Position numbers and translations under genes: made by a program. From contig JAPMOS010000135.1 in NCBI GenBank assembly GCA_027972325.1, positions 42,712-106,711 of the forward strand: a stretch of DNA of 64,000 bases. The letters run 5' to 3'. Below the pieces are notes generated by a model. The model did no database searches and had not been told where the DNA came from. It worked only from the letters and a program-made list of their open reading frames with translations. Origin of the DNA: Paratrimastix pyriformis. Its lineage: Eukaryota; Preaxostyla; Paratrimastigidae. Of the stretch, positions 39,673 through 49,845 are shown one piece after another. Each line of letters starts with the position of its first letter. Position 1 is the first letter of the stretch.

Positions 39673-41169
39673 CTAGCTTCGAGAGGCCCCCTCATCGTTA
39701 CCGATGCGACGACCCATGCCCATGTGCATGCGTCGAGTGGTGATGCGAGTGCGACGAACGTCGCTCCCCGCTTGGGCTGGGCTTCCTCTTCTTGCTCTTG
39801 GCCGTATCTGTCGCCGAGGCAGTCTTGACAGCTGCCGTCCCCTTCTCGCCAGGGGCACTCTTCGCCGCCCCATCCTCGGGCTGCATAGCCTGCCCCGTCC
39901 CCGGCGTGGCCAGAGTCGGCGTCACCGGCACTGACGGCGTCGGCGACGTCACCAGGGGCCGGGCTGACGCCGGCGTCACCGCTGCAGGGTGGTCGAACCC
40001 TTCGAAGACCGAGGCCAGCTTCGCTGCAGGGGCCTTGCCTCCGATGAAGGCCGGCCTGGCCTTCTCCCTCTTTTCCATCCGGAACAGAGCCACTGTCCTC
40101 AAAACAGTGAGCCAACGGTAGCGGGATAATCAGACCTTTAAGGGAGACCAGGTCCGCTGGCGCTGCAAAGACCATGCCACTGTCCCATTTCACCGCAGAT
40201 GCATCCGCAATTGTCCCTTCGTCCAGGGCAGCCTGGAGGGCCACTTCGAGCTCCATCTCCGACCTTCCGCTGCGCCAGCCCAGGTCTTCGGTCTTTCGCA
40301 GCGCTTGGGGCCAGCCTCCAACGCACCTCCACCTCGCGCGACGCTGACCGCACTGGGACCTTCACCGGGCGGGTAACAGCCCGCTCAACCGGGCCACGCA
40401 CCTCCAGGACCAGGCTCCGGCCGCAAGGGGTCACTCCAACATTGGTCGTGCTGGTGCGTTGCCGTTTCCACGCAGCAAATAAAGCCTCGGGGGCTACCAT
40501 CTCATTTGATAGGAATGTTGTCCTCTCGCCAGCAGAGGGGGTGGCCGACATCACCTGGGCACCAACCGACTCCGCCCAGGCCTTCGCCTCATCCAACATG
40601 TTCCCCGCACACCCCAGGGACAGAGAAGTGTTTCCCACCATGGGCAGCGCATCCATCTTTGCTGGGGGTCTCGGCAGACTGCGGGCATCAGGGTGGTGGA
40701 TTCTGACCAGCCACCTATCCTTGACCACGGGCCCAAACAATCCCTTCCCTCTACGCACCGGCTCAGCCTCGTCCACAGCGCCCTCCACCGAAACCGTTGG
40801 AGACCCGTCCGGACGGACAGCCTCCTCCGCAGCCCCACCAACAACCGGGGACGGGACCAGCGGGGCAGGAGCCACCGCAGCAACTGGATCGGCCGAACCA
40901 GGGGCAGGGGCCAACGCTTGGCCAGGAGCAGGGGAGTCCAGCACCGAAGTTGACATAGCACCTACCGCACCACAGAAGAACAACAAAGTGAGGATCGTTG
41001 CCAGGCCGCAGATCATCGATTGCATCCCCTTCACTACGGCACCAAAATACGTCCAACACAACGAGAATAGTTCATTCCCATTCCCTTGTTCCCTCCTACT
41101 TTCCCGCATTCCCCTGTTCCATCCCTTGCCTCGATGAGCTCTCTCAGAATAAAGCATTCTTGCCAACAC
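39673..41169 (-). pseudogene. LINE copy 1: ORF1-like protein with membrane segment and His-rich tail
   Basis: The start MLARMLYSERAHRG is followed by a hydrophobic helix (GLATILTLLFFCGAVGA, residues ~58-74), a Pro/Ala-rich linker, then a ~150-residue folded part (KDRWLVRIHHPDARSL ... TPCGRSLVLEVRGPVERA). After a shift near 40260 comes MELEVALQAALDEG; after another near 40100, a Pro/Thr-rich linker, KKRK and a Ser/His-rich end at about 39698. The ORF1 of copy 2 (54357-55403) has the same order of TM helix and folded part. The fold may be RRM-like, as in other LINE ORF1 proteins; that is inference. Confidence 0.4.
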
Positions 41170-41189
41170 TCGTCATTCTCCTACCAATA

Positions 41190-41735
41190 ATAAAACAATA
41201 GCCCAAGAAGGCGGCCCCGGCGGCCGCCAAGCCCAAGAAGGATCGCGAGGCCCCCGAAGAAGGCAAGAAGGCGGCCCCGGTGGCCGCCAAGTCCAAGAAG
41301 GAGGCCGCCAAGGAGGCGAAGGCCGCGGCCCCGGCCCCCCCGCCACCGGCCCGCCGGAAGCCTGGGCCGCCTCATGAGGCCAAGGAGGCTGCGGAGGCGA
41401 AGGGCTCGGACGACGCCCCCCAGGAGGACGCCAGGCCGCGGCACCGGCACAAGCACCCGGCCCCAGTGGAGATCTCCTCCTCGTCGTCGGACGAGGGCGG
41501 CCGTGCCCCCGAACCCAAGGCGAAGGCCGAGCGCAAGCGGGCCCGGCCGACCGACCCGGACGACTTCTCCCCGGAGGCCGCTCGCCAAGTACTGCAGTCC
41601 GTCGTTGATCTCGTCAATGCGTACCTTGCGCGCCACCCTCCTCCTCCACCCCGCTCGCCAAGTAATGCAGTCCGTCGTTGATATCGTCAATGCGTACCTT
41701 GCGCGCCACCCTGCCTCCTCCCACCACTCGTGACC
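41190..41735 (+). pseudogene. 5'-truncated host-like gene: Lys/Ala-rich region with duplicated exon end
   Basis: The plus-strand frame is Lys/Ala/Pro-rich (KKEAAKEAKAAAPAP), then carries an SSSSSDEGG acidic run and an ARQVLQSVVDLVNAYLARHP segment. A ~70-base block (about 41577-41645) is duplicated directly at about 41647-41715, giving a second ARQVMQSVVDIVNAYLARHP. The 5' part appears lost at the LINE boundary near 41190. The composition suggests a nuclear, chromatin-associated protein. Confidence 0.4.
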
Positions 41736-41789
41736 TGTTTTCATCGTTTCCTTTTTTGAACAAGTTACTGACTGCACATTCCTTTCGCT

Positions 41790-43110
41790 TTGTTCGGGTT
41801 GTTAGGGGCTCTTCGATCTCTCTGTCGGAAAAGTGCCACGGCAAGAGGGCCCATGTGCTGCTGAGCTCCATCGACCCTGCCCGAGCCTCGCCCGGCCCCT
41901 TGCCTACGAGCGCCTCGGAGCAATTGTGGAATGGTTCGAGAAGCTGGGAGCGGCCGTCCTGTTCAGCATAATCGTCCAAACGTCGGCCCTGGACGAGGCT
42001 CGATACCAGGTGGTCGACGGCTCGCACCGGTCTGACAATGCTCTTTTTGGTGGATCGGCCTCTAATCGTGCCCCTAGGTTCCAGGTTGCGCGCATCATCG
42101 TGGACCCGCGCCGGGTCTCCGAGTTGCCGCCCGAGATCACCGCAGAACAGCGGACCGAGCTTCGCCAAAGGGTGGAGAAGCTCAACAAGCTACACCCCAG
42201 ATCCGGCAGGTCTCTTGCACGTTGTCTCCGCCCTCATAACAACGCACCTCTTCCCCTGCACAGCACCTGAAGGAGGACTACATCGACGTGGCCGTTTACA
42301 ACACTCTCGATCCGGAGGCCATGCTCGAGCTGCAACATCGGGTCAACCTGCTTACTCACGACGCGCGGTTTGGAAGCAGCACCTTCGACGTCCTGCTGAA
42401 CCTCAAGCGTGCATCCCTCCAAGTCTGTCGTCTCCCGTCTATTGATTATCATCACCCCACCTCCCGCCCTTATCAGGCCCCCAAGCGCTACATCCGTGAG
42501 GATCCTGACTTTGCCACACATTTGGAACCCGCCCTCAAGGAGCTGCACTTCCCAAAGGCGAAGACGCCCCGGCCAAGCTTGTGAAGATTCTGGAGTGCTT
42601 CTCCCTGGAGATGCTGTGTGCCCTCTCCCAGCTCCCGGTTGAGCGACAGCCGTCAGCCACGAACCTGTGGCGCATCTTTGAGGTCCGCATGCACCAACCA
42701 TTTCCACGCTGCCGCTCACACGTCCTGCCCGCCAGGCCAGGGATGCGGAGATGAATCGGTGGCTTGCTCGCGCCATGTTGGAGGGGTCGTTCAGTGGTTC
42801 TGAGGCCACCTCTACTGCAGCGGCCGATCTCAAGAAGCCCATTCGGCAGGCCGAGCAGACCTTCATGCTGCTCGAGGCCCACGATGCAGCTGAGGTGGCC
42901 GCCGGAGACCACCCCCCCGTCCTCTACCTGCCCCCCGACGAGGCCGCCCGAGAGATCCTGCGGTGCCATCTCGTCCGGACCGAGACCTTTGCCTTCATGA
43001 ACTGCCTCAACGTGCGGCCCTTCCCATTCCGCAAGGCGATCTGCTCGATCGTTTGCGGTGCAGGTCTCCGAACTGCTTGTTCAGATCCCAAGGCGCAGAC
43101 TTCTTGTCTG
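41790..43110 (+). CDS. Host-like spliced gene with ParB-like motif
   Basis: Plus-strand coding islands are separated by short introns. At 41833-42060 the frame contains LGAIVEWFEKLGAAVLF, a strand IIVQTSAL and YQVVDGSHR; the DGxHR signature is typical of the ParB/sulfiredoxin-type nuclease fold. Next come FQVARIIVDPRRVSELP (42080-42200), HLKEDYIDVAVYNTLDPEAM (42270-42420), a segment ending ALKELHFPKA (about 42555), LVKILECFSLEMLCALSQLP (42580-42700) and a C-terminal island 42750-43110 with AREILRCHLVRTETFAFMN. Exon borders are approximate. It may belong with the Lys-rich region upstream. The function is unknown; DNA or nucleotide binding is possible. Confidence 0.4.
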
Positions 43111-43195
43111 TAAGCCCATACACGCAACGCAAACATAAGCGGAACTAGGACGGACCAAATGCGCAGATTTAAAGCTTGATCGGATAAGGGTATCC

Positions 43196-43332
43196 CTCTC
43201 TCCCTCAAAGGACGAAACCATTGGAGTCACGACGCGTGTTCAGGATTCCACTCAAACATTTAAAGAATAAACAGAAAGTTTAATAATATCCCCGTGGGTT
43301 ACGATCCTCAGCTCCCGCTCTTTTTGACGCGA
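43196..43332 (+). repeat. DIRS left inverted terminal repeat
   Basis: The inverted partner is 48398-48533. Both contain TTTAATAATATCCCCGTGGG (or its complement) and end in TTTTTGACGCG. Confidence 0.9.
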
Positions 43333-43599
43333 GAACCAGGTTATCAGACCTCCCTGTTTACTCCTGCCCTCAATGAAGACCCCCGGGGCAACCCATAGGG
43401 CAGGACTGTTCCTCAGGTCTGCCGCTTTGCTTCGGCTTGCTAGGGGGGAAGAGGAACTAGAAAACCCCCTGCGACCTTTGCGCTTTTATCCTGCCCAGGG
43501 CCGTTTGTGGACCTGGGGCTTCTTCAAAGAACGAGGGCAAGGCGGGTCCCGAACCCGGGAGCCGCACGCCAGTGTCTGGGTGGGTAGGTGGGATATTTC

Positions 43600-43710
43600 G
43601 TCCTTTGAGGGAGAGAGGGATACCCTTATCCGATAAACCCTTCAAGTTTTCGGGTTTCTAAATAAGGGCTATCCATCACTCTCTCCCTCAAAGGACGAAA
43701 CCATTGGAGA
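43600..43710 (+). repeat. DIRS internal complementary region
   Basis: The left half reads as the complement of the left outer end (CTCTCTCCC...CCGAT), the right half as the complement of the right outer end (AAACCCTTCAAGTTTTCGGG...). This is the diagnostic third repeat of DIRS elements. Confidence 0.9.
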
Positions 43711-43712
43711 CT

Positions 43713-44770
43713 TCAAAGATCTTCATCCTGTGGGTCCCCGACAGGTTCATCCACCGGGAGCACATCCTCCAACGAGGCAGGAGGGGCTCTGTTGTAGTGT
43801 CTATCGAGGGTCTCAGACCTCGCAGACCACCCAAACATCCGCCTGACAACTGCCTCCGGCACCTTGTGCTCGAGCAGCTTCGAGGCGCCCGCTCCACGAA
43901 GGGAGTGGGGCTTGAAGGAGGCTGGGATCCCAGCCTCCTTCATGACGGCCGCAACCCTTTCGAAAGGTACTGCGCCGTGAGGGCACCATGAATCGGTCCC
44001 TTGATCTTCACAAGGGACTGTCAGCCGCACCCTTGGGGCGTCCGCGGATCAACTGCTGCAGACAGCAGTGTGGACAAACCTCAGGGCTCTTTGGCATGCC
44101 CATGATTTTCTTGACAACCCATTGCCCATGGGATGTCTTGGTCTTGACGACGAGCTGGACAGAGTGGCTCGTGTCGTCGAAACGGGACAGCTTCACCGAG
44201 GCCCTTGCCATATCGCAGGCCCGGAGTCCCGACAAGTACAGCAGGGTTGCAGTCTTCCCCTGCAAGAACCCTACTGACTTGTCCTTCTTTCGAAGGACCT
44301 TCCCAAAGGGGCGGGGTCGAAGGTCTCAGCATAGCGTGGTTTCGCTGGCCGCAGCTTCGAGACCGACCGCAAGAATGCCGACACCAGTGGGGTCGCACCG
44401 ATGCTCTTCCCAGCAGGAGGGAGAGCTTCGTAGAAATGGCACTGGCTGTGTTCTTGAACCAGCCGTGGCCGTAAGTGAACCGATGGAAGCATTCGGTCAG
44501 GAAGTTGGTGAGGCGCACATCCGTTGCCTCAAAGGGGTCCATCCCCTTCTTCCCGCACCAGTCGGTCCAACGATCCCATGCCGTCTTGATGGCCTGTGTC
44601 CTGGACTTGGACCAACCATTCTTCATCAAGGCAAGGGCGCGGTCGTCCACCCCTCGGGGAAGGAAGACCGGACAAAGGTGAGGATAGAGCTTTCCGAGTA
44701 ATTCGGGATCCTCCAGATCCTCTACCTCCACGACAACACTGTCGGTGTCAGATGGGCTGTCCGCTTCTTC
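43713..44770 (-). pseudogene. DIRS tyrosine recombinase, frameshifted
   Basis: An N-terminal helical core-binding region (ALMKNGWSKSRTQAIKTAW...) lies at 44640-44480. The first catalytic Arg context LSGLRACDMA lies near 44230-44200, the HSLRGAGASKLL box (catalytic His/Arg) near 43905-43870, and the C-terminal RMFGWSARSETLDRHY (catalytic Tyr) near 43840-43785. These are the R..HxxR..Y residues of the family. Frame changes lie near 44450, 44270 and 44010. The enzyme would insert the circular DNA copy by site-specific recombination. Confidence 0.8.
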
Positions 44771-47448
44771 AGCGGATGACCCGAGACCAGGACCGCCCAC
44801 GCACTCCAGTGAGTGAGGCCGATCCCCTGACTGTTCCCGCCCAGTCCGGGCAGGAAAGTCTCCACCGTGTTGGGGAGAACCAGCGGGGCCCTGACAAGCA
44901 GGTTCAGGAGCATCGGCCACCACGGGGCCGAGCGCCAGACTGGCACAATCAACAGGGCAGTCACCCGTTGGCGGATGACATGCCTCAGGACTTTGCCGAT
45001 CTGGTTGAACGGGGGATTCCCGTACACCCGCACCTTGGCCCAGTCCTGGGCAAAGGCATCTTGGGCCTCCGCTCCGGGGTCCGGGCGGAGACTCCAATAC
45101 CTGGCGAGCTGGCTGTTGGCCAGCGTCGCGAAGGCGTCCACCTGGGGCTGGAAATCCAGTCGCAGGCAGACCTGTCGGAAGAGGGAGGGATTCAGCTTCC
45201 AGTCGGAGCTGTCCGTCCGCCGACTCAGAGCATCTGCTCTGATGTTGGTTTCCCCTGCAATGTGCTCGGGAACCAGCCGAATTTGGAGTTCTTCCTTCAA
45301 CTTCCACAATTCGAGGAGAAGTGCAAGGAGGGCTGGCGCAGAGGTGTTCCACTTCCGCACACAGCACACCGCGACTGTGTTGTCGCACTGCCACTTCACT
45401 GTCTTGCCCCTGACCCGATCCGCAAAGGATCTCAAGGCCAAGAGCAAGGCGGAGAGTTCCCGCCAGTTTATATGGCGGTCTGTCTCGGTCGGGCCCTTCT
45501 GCCCCGGAGACGTCCCCTCCAGAACCCGCACGCCTCCAAGGGACGTGTCTGGGTTCCATCGCTCCAGGTCGCCCCCCAGCCGCTGTTGCTCGCATCCGTC
45601 TGGATTGTGCAGACTGGGTGAGGCAGCGTCAAGGTGCAACCGTTTTGGAGAATGTGTTCGTGCCACCAGAGCAGTTCCTGTTGCGCTTGCGCCGACAGGA
45701 ACGTGTTCCCCATCCACCCGCTCGCTCGAACCGCACGCGCTTTGCAGCGGTTGAGGAAGAACAGGTGAAGGTGCCCCGGCTCGAGAGCCGGGCGACACGA
45801 CACGAGCTGTCCGACAAGACTGGCGAATGGCCGGGTCTTGGTGTGGCTCAGGCCCAGGAACTGGGCAATCCTTTCCCCGGATGGCCACGGCCTTCTCCGG
45901 CGGAAGGGAGATTCGCATGGATCGACTGTCGATCTGAAACCCCAGAAAGACGATCCTCTGCGTGGGCTCGAACACGGACTTCTCTGTGTTCACTGTGAGC
46001 CCGAGGCTTGTCATCAGAATGCACACCCTGAGGGCAATCTGAGCTGCCTCCTCTCTGCTGGCTGCCATGCACAGCAGATCGTCGAGGTAGATCAGGCAGC
46101 GGATGCCCGCTGCCCGGAGCTCCTCGACGACCGGGCGCATCATCTTCGTAAACACGAAGGGCGCCAGGTTTGCCCCGAAGGGCATTGCCCTGCAGAGGTA
46201 TATCTTGCCCCGCCAGGCAAACGACAGCTTCGGCTGCGACTCGGAAGCGACCGGCACATGCCAGTACGCTTTCCGGAGGTCGAGCTTTATCATGTAGTCC
46301 TGACTTCTCAGGACATTCCGAAGGTCGCCGACCCCTTCCATCTTGAAATGGGGTGGTTTGGCCACATTCGAGGGCCGACAGTCCAGGATTGGACGAAGAC
46401 CCCCGTCGGGCTTCGGGACCGTGAAGAGGTGCTGGAGCACCAGTCCCTGCTGCTGGTGGGTTTCGATGGCCGCACCGACACGCAGCAATTCTGCGACCTC
46501 CTTGTCGATCGCTTCCACTGCCTCCTGGGGCAGGCGAAACTCGCGCTGGGGAAGGTCGGTGACCGCAGAGAGGTCCCCTTGACCCTGAACCCGTCCCTCA
46601 GCAGGTTCACCGCGAACCTGCGTGATGGGGACGAAAGGTTCTCCCAGGCCGACAAGCGCCGTCGCAACTTTGCCGGGTAATCTCTCTGTTCCGCGTTTTC
46701 CGCGCATGCGAAAAAAGCAGCTGCTCTCGCTACTTCCCTGCTGCCGAGCAGCCGGGGGAGCGGTGCTCCCCCGCTGACGGACAGTCGGGGAGGCGGCGAG
46801 AGCCGGAGAGGCTACCGGGGGCGACAACGGTTTGTCATGACAATCCGACTGTCCAACCCTTGCTCCAACCCCCCGCTCTACTGGGACGTACGAGCGAGAC
46901 TTCTTGTTGGAACCCGCAGCAGAAGAGGGGGAGGGGGCGGGGTGTTTACTCCCGGCCGCGTTCCTCGATCCTGCCTGTCGTTTCCAGGGGGCCAGCTGTT
47001 TCCGTGAGCGGCTGCGCCCTCGTGTGGAGGAAGATGGGGCCCGAGGCTCGTCCTTCTTCCGGGCGACCTCCCCCAAGGTCTTCGCCTTGGCTTGGGAGGC
47101 CAGGCCAACCCTCGCTTCCATCTCAAGGAGCTCCTCACGAGTGAAGAGTGACCCCTGAGTGGGCGCGGAGGCCGGAGTCGCCGCCAGCAGCTCGGATGCC
47201 TTGACGGCCATCCCGATGCGTTGCTTACGGATCCCCTCGATGCGGGAGAGCAGCATTTCGCTACTCGCCACCGCGTCTTGGAGAGAGGCGCGGAGCACCT
47301 CAGGTGAGGGCTGCTCCTTTTCCTCGAGCTCCGTGGCCGCAGCGAGGCAGCACCTCCGAGTGAGCATGGCAAACCGCCAAAACTCCACGAGTGCTTTCCC
47401 CACCTCCAAGGAGCCAAATGGTCCCTCCTTAATGAAGGAGGCGACCAT
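44722..47448 (-). CDS. DIRS pol: reverse transcriptase, RNase H, methyltransferase-like domain (gag C terminus in frame)
   Basis: One long frame of 908 codons. The first ~260 residues belong to gag (VGKALVEFWRFAML; Ser/Arg-rich tail). RT follows, with LFTVPKPDGGLRPILDCR, LDLRKAYWHVPV and the active site CLIYLDDLL (about 46080-46105). The RNase H start TDASNSGWGATW sits in another frame (about 45610-45575); the main frame recovers it at NWRELSALLLALRSF. Two compensating shifts near 45870 and 45500 explain this. The C-terminal VDAFATLANSQLARYWS and YGNPPFNQI (about 44998-45026) are the DAM-like N6-adenine methyltransferase signature carried by many DIRS elements. Confidence 0.85.
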   Translation of the reverse strand: MVASFIKEGPFGSLEVGKALVEFWRFAMLTRRCCLAAATELEEKEQPSPEVLRASLQDAVASSEMLLSRIEGIRKQRIGMAVKASELLAATPASAPTQGSLFTREELLEMEARVGLASQAKAKTLGEVARKKDEPRAPSSSTRGRSRSRKQLAPWKRQAGSRNAAGSKHPAPSPSSAAGSNKKSRSYVPVERGVGARVGQSDCHDKPLSPPVASPALAASPTVRQRGSTAPPAARQQGSSESSCFFRMRGKRGTERLPGKVATALVGLGEPFVPITQVRGEPAEGRVQGQGDLSAVTDLPQREFRLPQEAVEAIDKEVAELLRVGAAIETHQQQGLVLQHLFTVPKPDGGLRPILDCRPSNVAKPPHFKMEGVGDLRNVLRSQDYMIKLDLRKAYWHVPVASESQPKLSFAWRGKIYLCRAMPFGANLAPFVFTKMMRPVVEELRAAGIRCLIYLDDLLCMAASREEAAQIALRVCILMTSLGLTVNTEKSVFEPTQRIVFLGFQIDSRSMRISLPPEKAVAIRGKDCPVPGPEPHQDPAIRQSCRTARVVSPGSRAGAPSPVLPQPLQSACGSSERVDGEHVPVGASATGTALVARTHSPKRLHLDAASPSLHNPDGCEQQRLGGDLERWNPDTSLGGVRVLEGTSPGQKGPTETDRHINWRELSALLLALRSFADRVRGKTVKWQCDNTVAVCCVRKWNTSAPALLALLLELWKLKEELQIRLVPEHIAGETNIRADALSRRTDSSDWKLNPSLFRQVCLRLDFQPQVDAFATLANSQLARYWSLRPDPGAEAQDAFAQDWAKVRVYGNPPFNQIGKVLRHVIRQRVTALLIVPVWRSAPWWPMLLNLLVRAPLVLPNTVETFLPGLGGNSQGIGLTHWSAWAVLVSGHPLKKRTAHLTPTVLSWR

Positions 47449-47449
47449 G

Positions 47450-48391
47450 TACTCCTTGGGGGCTCAACCAAGGGGCCCGCCACATCGTACGAATTACGAC
47501 TGTATTTCCGGAAAATCTCCCGGAGGCGGGCCATGGACGGTGGGGTGTGTGTCACCACCGCGCGTCCTCCTTGGGTGTACGACCTCAAGACGGCCGGAAC
47601 AGGCCCGACTTGAGAGTCGTCGGCGAACAAGTTCACTGCCGTCTCCCGACGCGCAGCTTTCGAGTTTGCCGCCCCCAGCTGCCCCGGCTCATCGGAACAA
47701 TCCATCTGCTCCTCGCCTAAAGAGGCTGAGCGAGCGAGAGGTGAGCGGGCGCCGTTTGTTTCAACCAGTGAAAAGTGGTTTGTGCACGAGAACACAGACC
47801 TGCTTCTTGTTCAGCCGTCGGTTCGTCGGCCTGATCATCGCCAAACATTTCTTCAATGGCCCCGTTTTCCGTTTCCGGAAGACTTGTGGGGTCGGATAAA
47901 GTAGGCGAAGAAGGACCAGAGGGTCCGGAGACCAATGCCCCAGATGGGGCCGTCGATGATGATAATGAGCTTGAAGAAGGGCTGTCCGAGGGTTGGCCTG
48001 AAACAGGCCGAGAACCCTCAGCAAAAGTCGAAGAAGGCGAGGCCGTAACGGGTGCGTCAGAATCTTCGACCGTGTATGCTTGAACGGAGCATTCAGCTCC
48101 AGCACTAGGGCCTGAAGGCCCGGAACAGCGTTTTCGGTTCCGCGGAGTCCCGGAAACCCCGGAAGGAGTTCCGGGAACTCGGACGGATTCAGAGCCTGAA
48201 GGCTCGGGACAATCTTGAGACGAAGGTCCGGCATGCATTGCATCACTTGAAGGTGCGTGGGCTTCTTCCGGCCCCGATCGCACCGCAAAAGACTTACTCT
48301 TGACAATGGCCTTTCTTGACTTGACGGCCAGGCCAGCAGCAGCAGCAGCGGCAGAAGAACGAATGGACATCCTAACAGACTTTTCTTTCAC
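47450..48391 (-). pseudogene. DIRS gag-like protein, N-terminal part, frameshifted
   Basis: The start MKEKSVRMSIRSS lies just inside the right terminal repeat. The N-terminal ~200 residues are Ser/Pro/Gly-rich and acidic toward the end (PTEQEAGL-like). A shift at about 47720-47790 passes into a frame with MDCSDEPGQLGAANSKAARR and LREIFRKYSRNSYDVAGPL. Another near 47460 joins the pol frame. No zinc knuckle was seen, as is usual for DIRS gag. Confidence 0.6.
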
Positions 48392-48397
48392 CTTTTC

Positions 48398-48533
48398 CGC
48401 GTCAAAAAGAGCGCGAGCTGAGGATAGTAACCCACGGGGATATTATTAAACTTTCTGTTTATTCTTTAAATGTTTGAGTGGAATCCTGAACACGCGTCGT
48501 GACTCCAATGGTTTCGTCCTTTGAGGGAGAGAG
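48398..48533 (-). repeat. DIRS right inverted terminal repeat
   Basis: Reverse-complement partner of 43196-43332, nearly identical over ~136 bases. Confidence 0.9.
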
Positions 48534-48577
48534 TGATGGATAGCCCTTATTTAGAAACCCGAAAACTTGAAGGGTTT

Positions 48578-48700
48578 CAACAGAGATTATAACGCGGGGT
48601 CCAGCTATTCGGGGAAAGACCCCTCCACCGCGGCGCCCGCAAAAGACGCCTGAATTTCAGCATAGGACAGATCATCATCAGAACCGGTATCACGATGTTT
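48578..48700 (-). pseudogene. Coding remnant with SYAEIQ...VEGSFP motif
   Basis: Read on the minus strand, this short stretch between the satellite and the DIRS end gives DTGSDDDLSYAEIQASF...VEGSFPE and a stop. The gene at 54357-54968 has ISYAEIQETL...VEGSFPRF, so the two are related. The frame comes directly out of the first satellite unit, so the satellite is probably part of, or inserted in, this gene family. Confidence 0.5.
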
Positions 48701-49785
48701 GTCGGGGGTACTAAAATCCATACCGGCGGTATGGATTTTCAATAGAAATCGAATTTTTCGAGGTGGTGTTCTGACATCATCCCAAGTGTTTTTTCGATGA
48801 AACTCATCGATTTACATCATCAGAACCGGTATCGCGATGTTTGTCGGGGGTACTAAAATCCATACCGGCGGTATGGATTTTCAATAGAAATCGAATTTTT
48901 CGAGGTGGTGTTCTGACATCATCCTAAGTGTTTTTTCGATGAAACTCATCGATTTACATCATCAGAACCGGTATCGCGATGTTTGTCGGGGGTACTAAAA
49001 TCCATACCGGCGGTATGGATTTTCAATAGAAATCGAATTTTTCGAGGTGGTGTTCTGACATCATCCCAAGTGTTTTTTCGATGAAACTCATCGATTTGCA
49101 TCATCAGAACCGGTATCACGATGTTTGTCGGGGGTACTAAAATCCATACCGGCGGTATGGATTTTCAATAGAAATCGAATTTTTCGAGGTGGTGTTCCGA
49201 CATCATCCCAAGTGTTTTTTCGATGAAACAAATCGATTTGCATCATCAGAACCGGTATCACGATGTTTGTCGGGGGTACTAAAATCCATACCGGCGGTAT
49301 GGATTTTCAATAGAAATCGAATTTTTCGAGGTGGTGTTCTGACATCATCCTAAGTGTTTTTTCGATGAAACTCATCGATTTACATCATCAGAACCGGTAT
49401 CGCGATGTTTGTCGGGGGTACTAAAATCCATACCGGCGGTATGGATTTTCAATAGAAATCGAATTTTTCGAGGTGGTGTTCCGACATCATCCCAAGTGTT
49501 TTTTCGATGAAACAAATCGATTTGCATCATCAGAACCGGTATCGCGATGTTTGTCGGGGGTACTAAAATCCATACCGGCGGTATGGATTTTCAATAGAAA
49601 TCGAATTTTTCGAGGTGGTGTTCTGACATCATCCCAAGTGTTTTTTTGGTGTAACTCATCGATTTGCATCATCAGAACCCGTATCACGATGTTTGTCGGG
49701 GGATGGATTTTCAATAGAAATCGAATTTTTCGAGGTGGTGTTTTGACATCGAATTTTTCGAGGTGGTGGTGTTCTCATTCAACTC
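48681..49785 (+). repeat. 142-bp satellite, about eight units
   Basis: Units start with GAACCGGTAT at 48681, 48823, 48965, 49107, 49249, 49391, 49533 and 49675: an exact 142-base period, more than 95% alike. The last unit is partly deleted (49700) and followed by a broken duplicate ending at about 49785. Each unit holds a palindrome CCATACCGGCGGTATGG. On the minus strand it reads KTLGMMSEHHLEKF, the same as the start of the gene at 63809-64000. 142 is not a multiple of three, so the frame rotates between units. Confidence 0.95.
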
Positions 49786-49845
49786 GCGAGGTGGACCTTA
49801 CCCCGGGTTCTAACCTTTGTTAACGCGCCTTTTTGCCGTTTTCAG

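Larger units (their letters stand above)
36152..41180 (-). mobile_element. LINE (APE-type non-LTR retrotransposon), copy 1, 3' half missing
   Basis: Read from 41180 down: an ORF1-like gene, a spacer, then ORF2 with a USP-like domain (about 38560-37720), the APE endonuclease (about 37320-36600) and the following helical linker ending at GKRK. There it meets the viral inverted repeat at 36151. The homologous site in copy 2 is 58860, inside an uninterrupted frame, so RT, RNase H and the C-terminal domain are lost here. Several frameshifts are present. Protein-level similarity to copy 2 is clear but far from identical, so the copies belong to related families. Confidence 0.8.
43178..48577 (-). 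mobile_element. DIRS-type tyrosine-recombinase retrotransposon (5.4 kb)
   Basis: Complete DIRS architecture. Inverted terminal repeats of ~137 bases lie at 43196-43332 and 48398-48533. Different outer ends extend to about 43178 and 48577. The internal complementary region at about 43600-43710 is complementary to both outer ends joined head to head. Genes on the minus strand: gag, then RT/RNase H with a methyltransferase-like domain, then a tyrosine recombinase. Such elements integrate from a circular intermediate made by joining ends over the complementary region. Frameshifts in gag, RNase H and the recombinase make this copy probably inactive. Confidence 0.9.

Noticed and set aside
44596-47158. 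Plus-strand frames across the DIRS element
   Set aside because: They are antisense shadows of the pol and recombinase genes.
48681-49785. CRISPR-like repeat array
   Set aside because: The 142-base units are contiguous tandem repeats without unique spacers, in a eukaryotic context with no cas genes.
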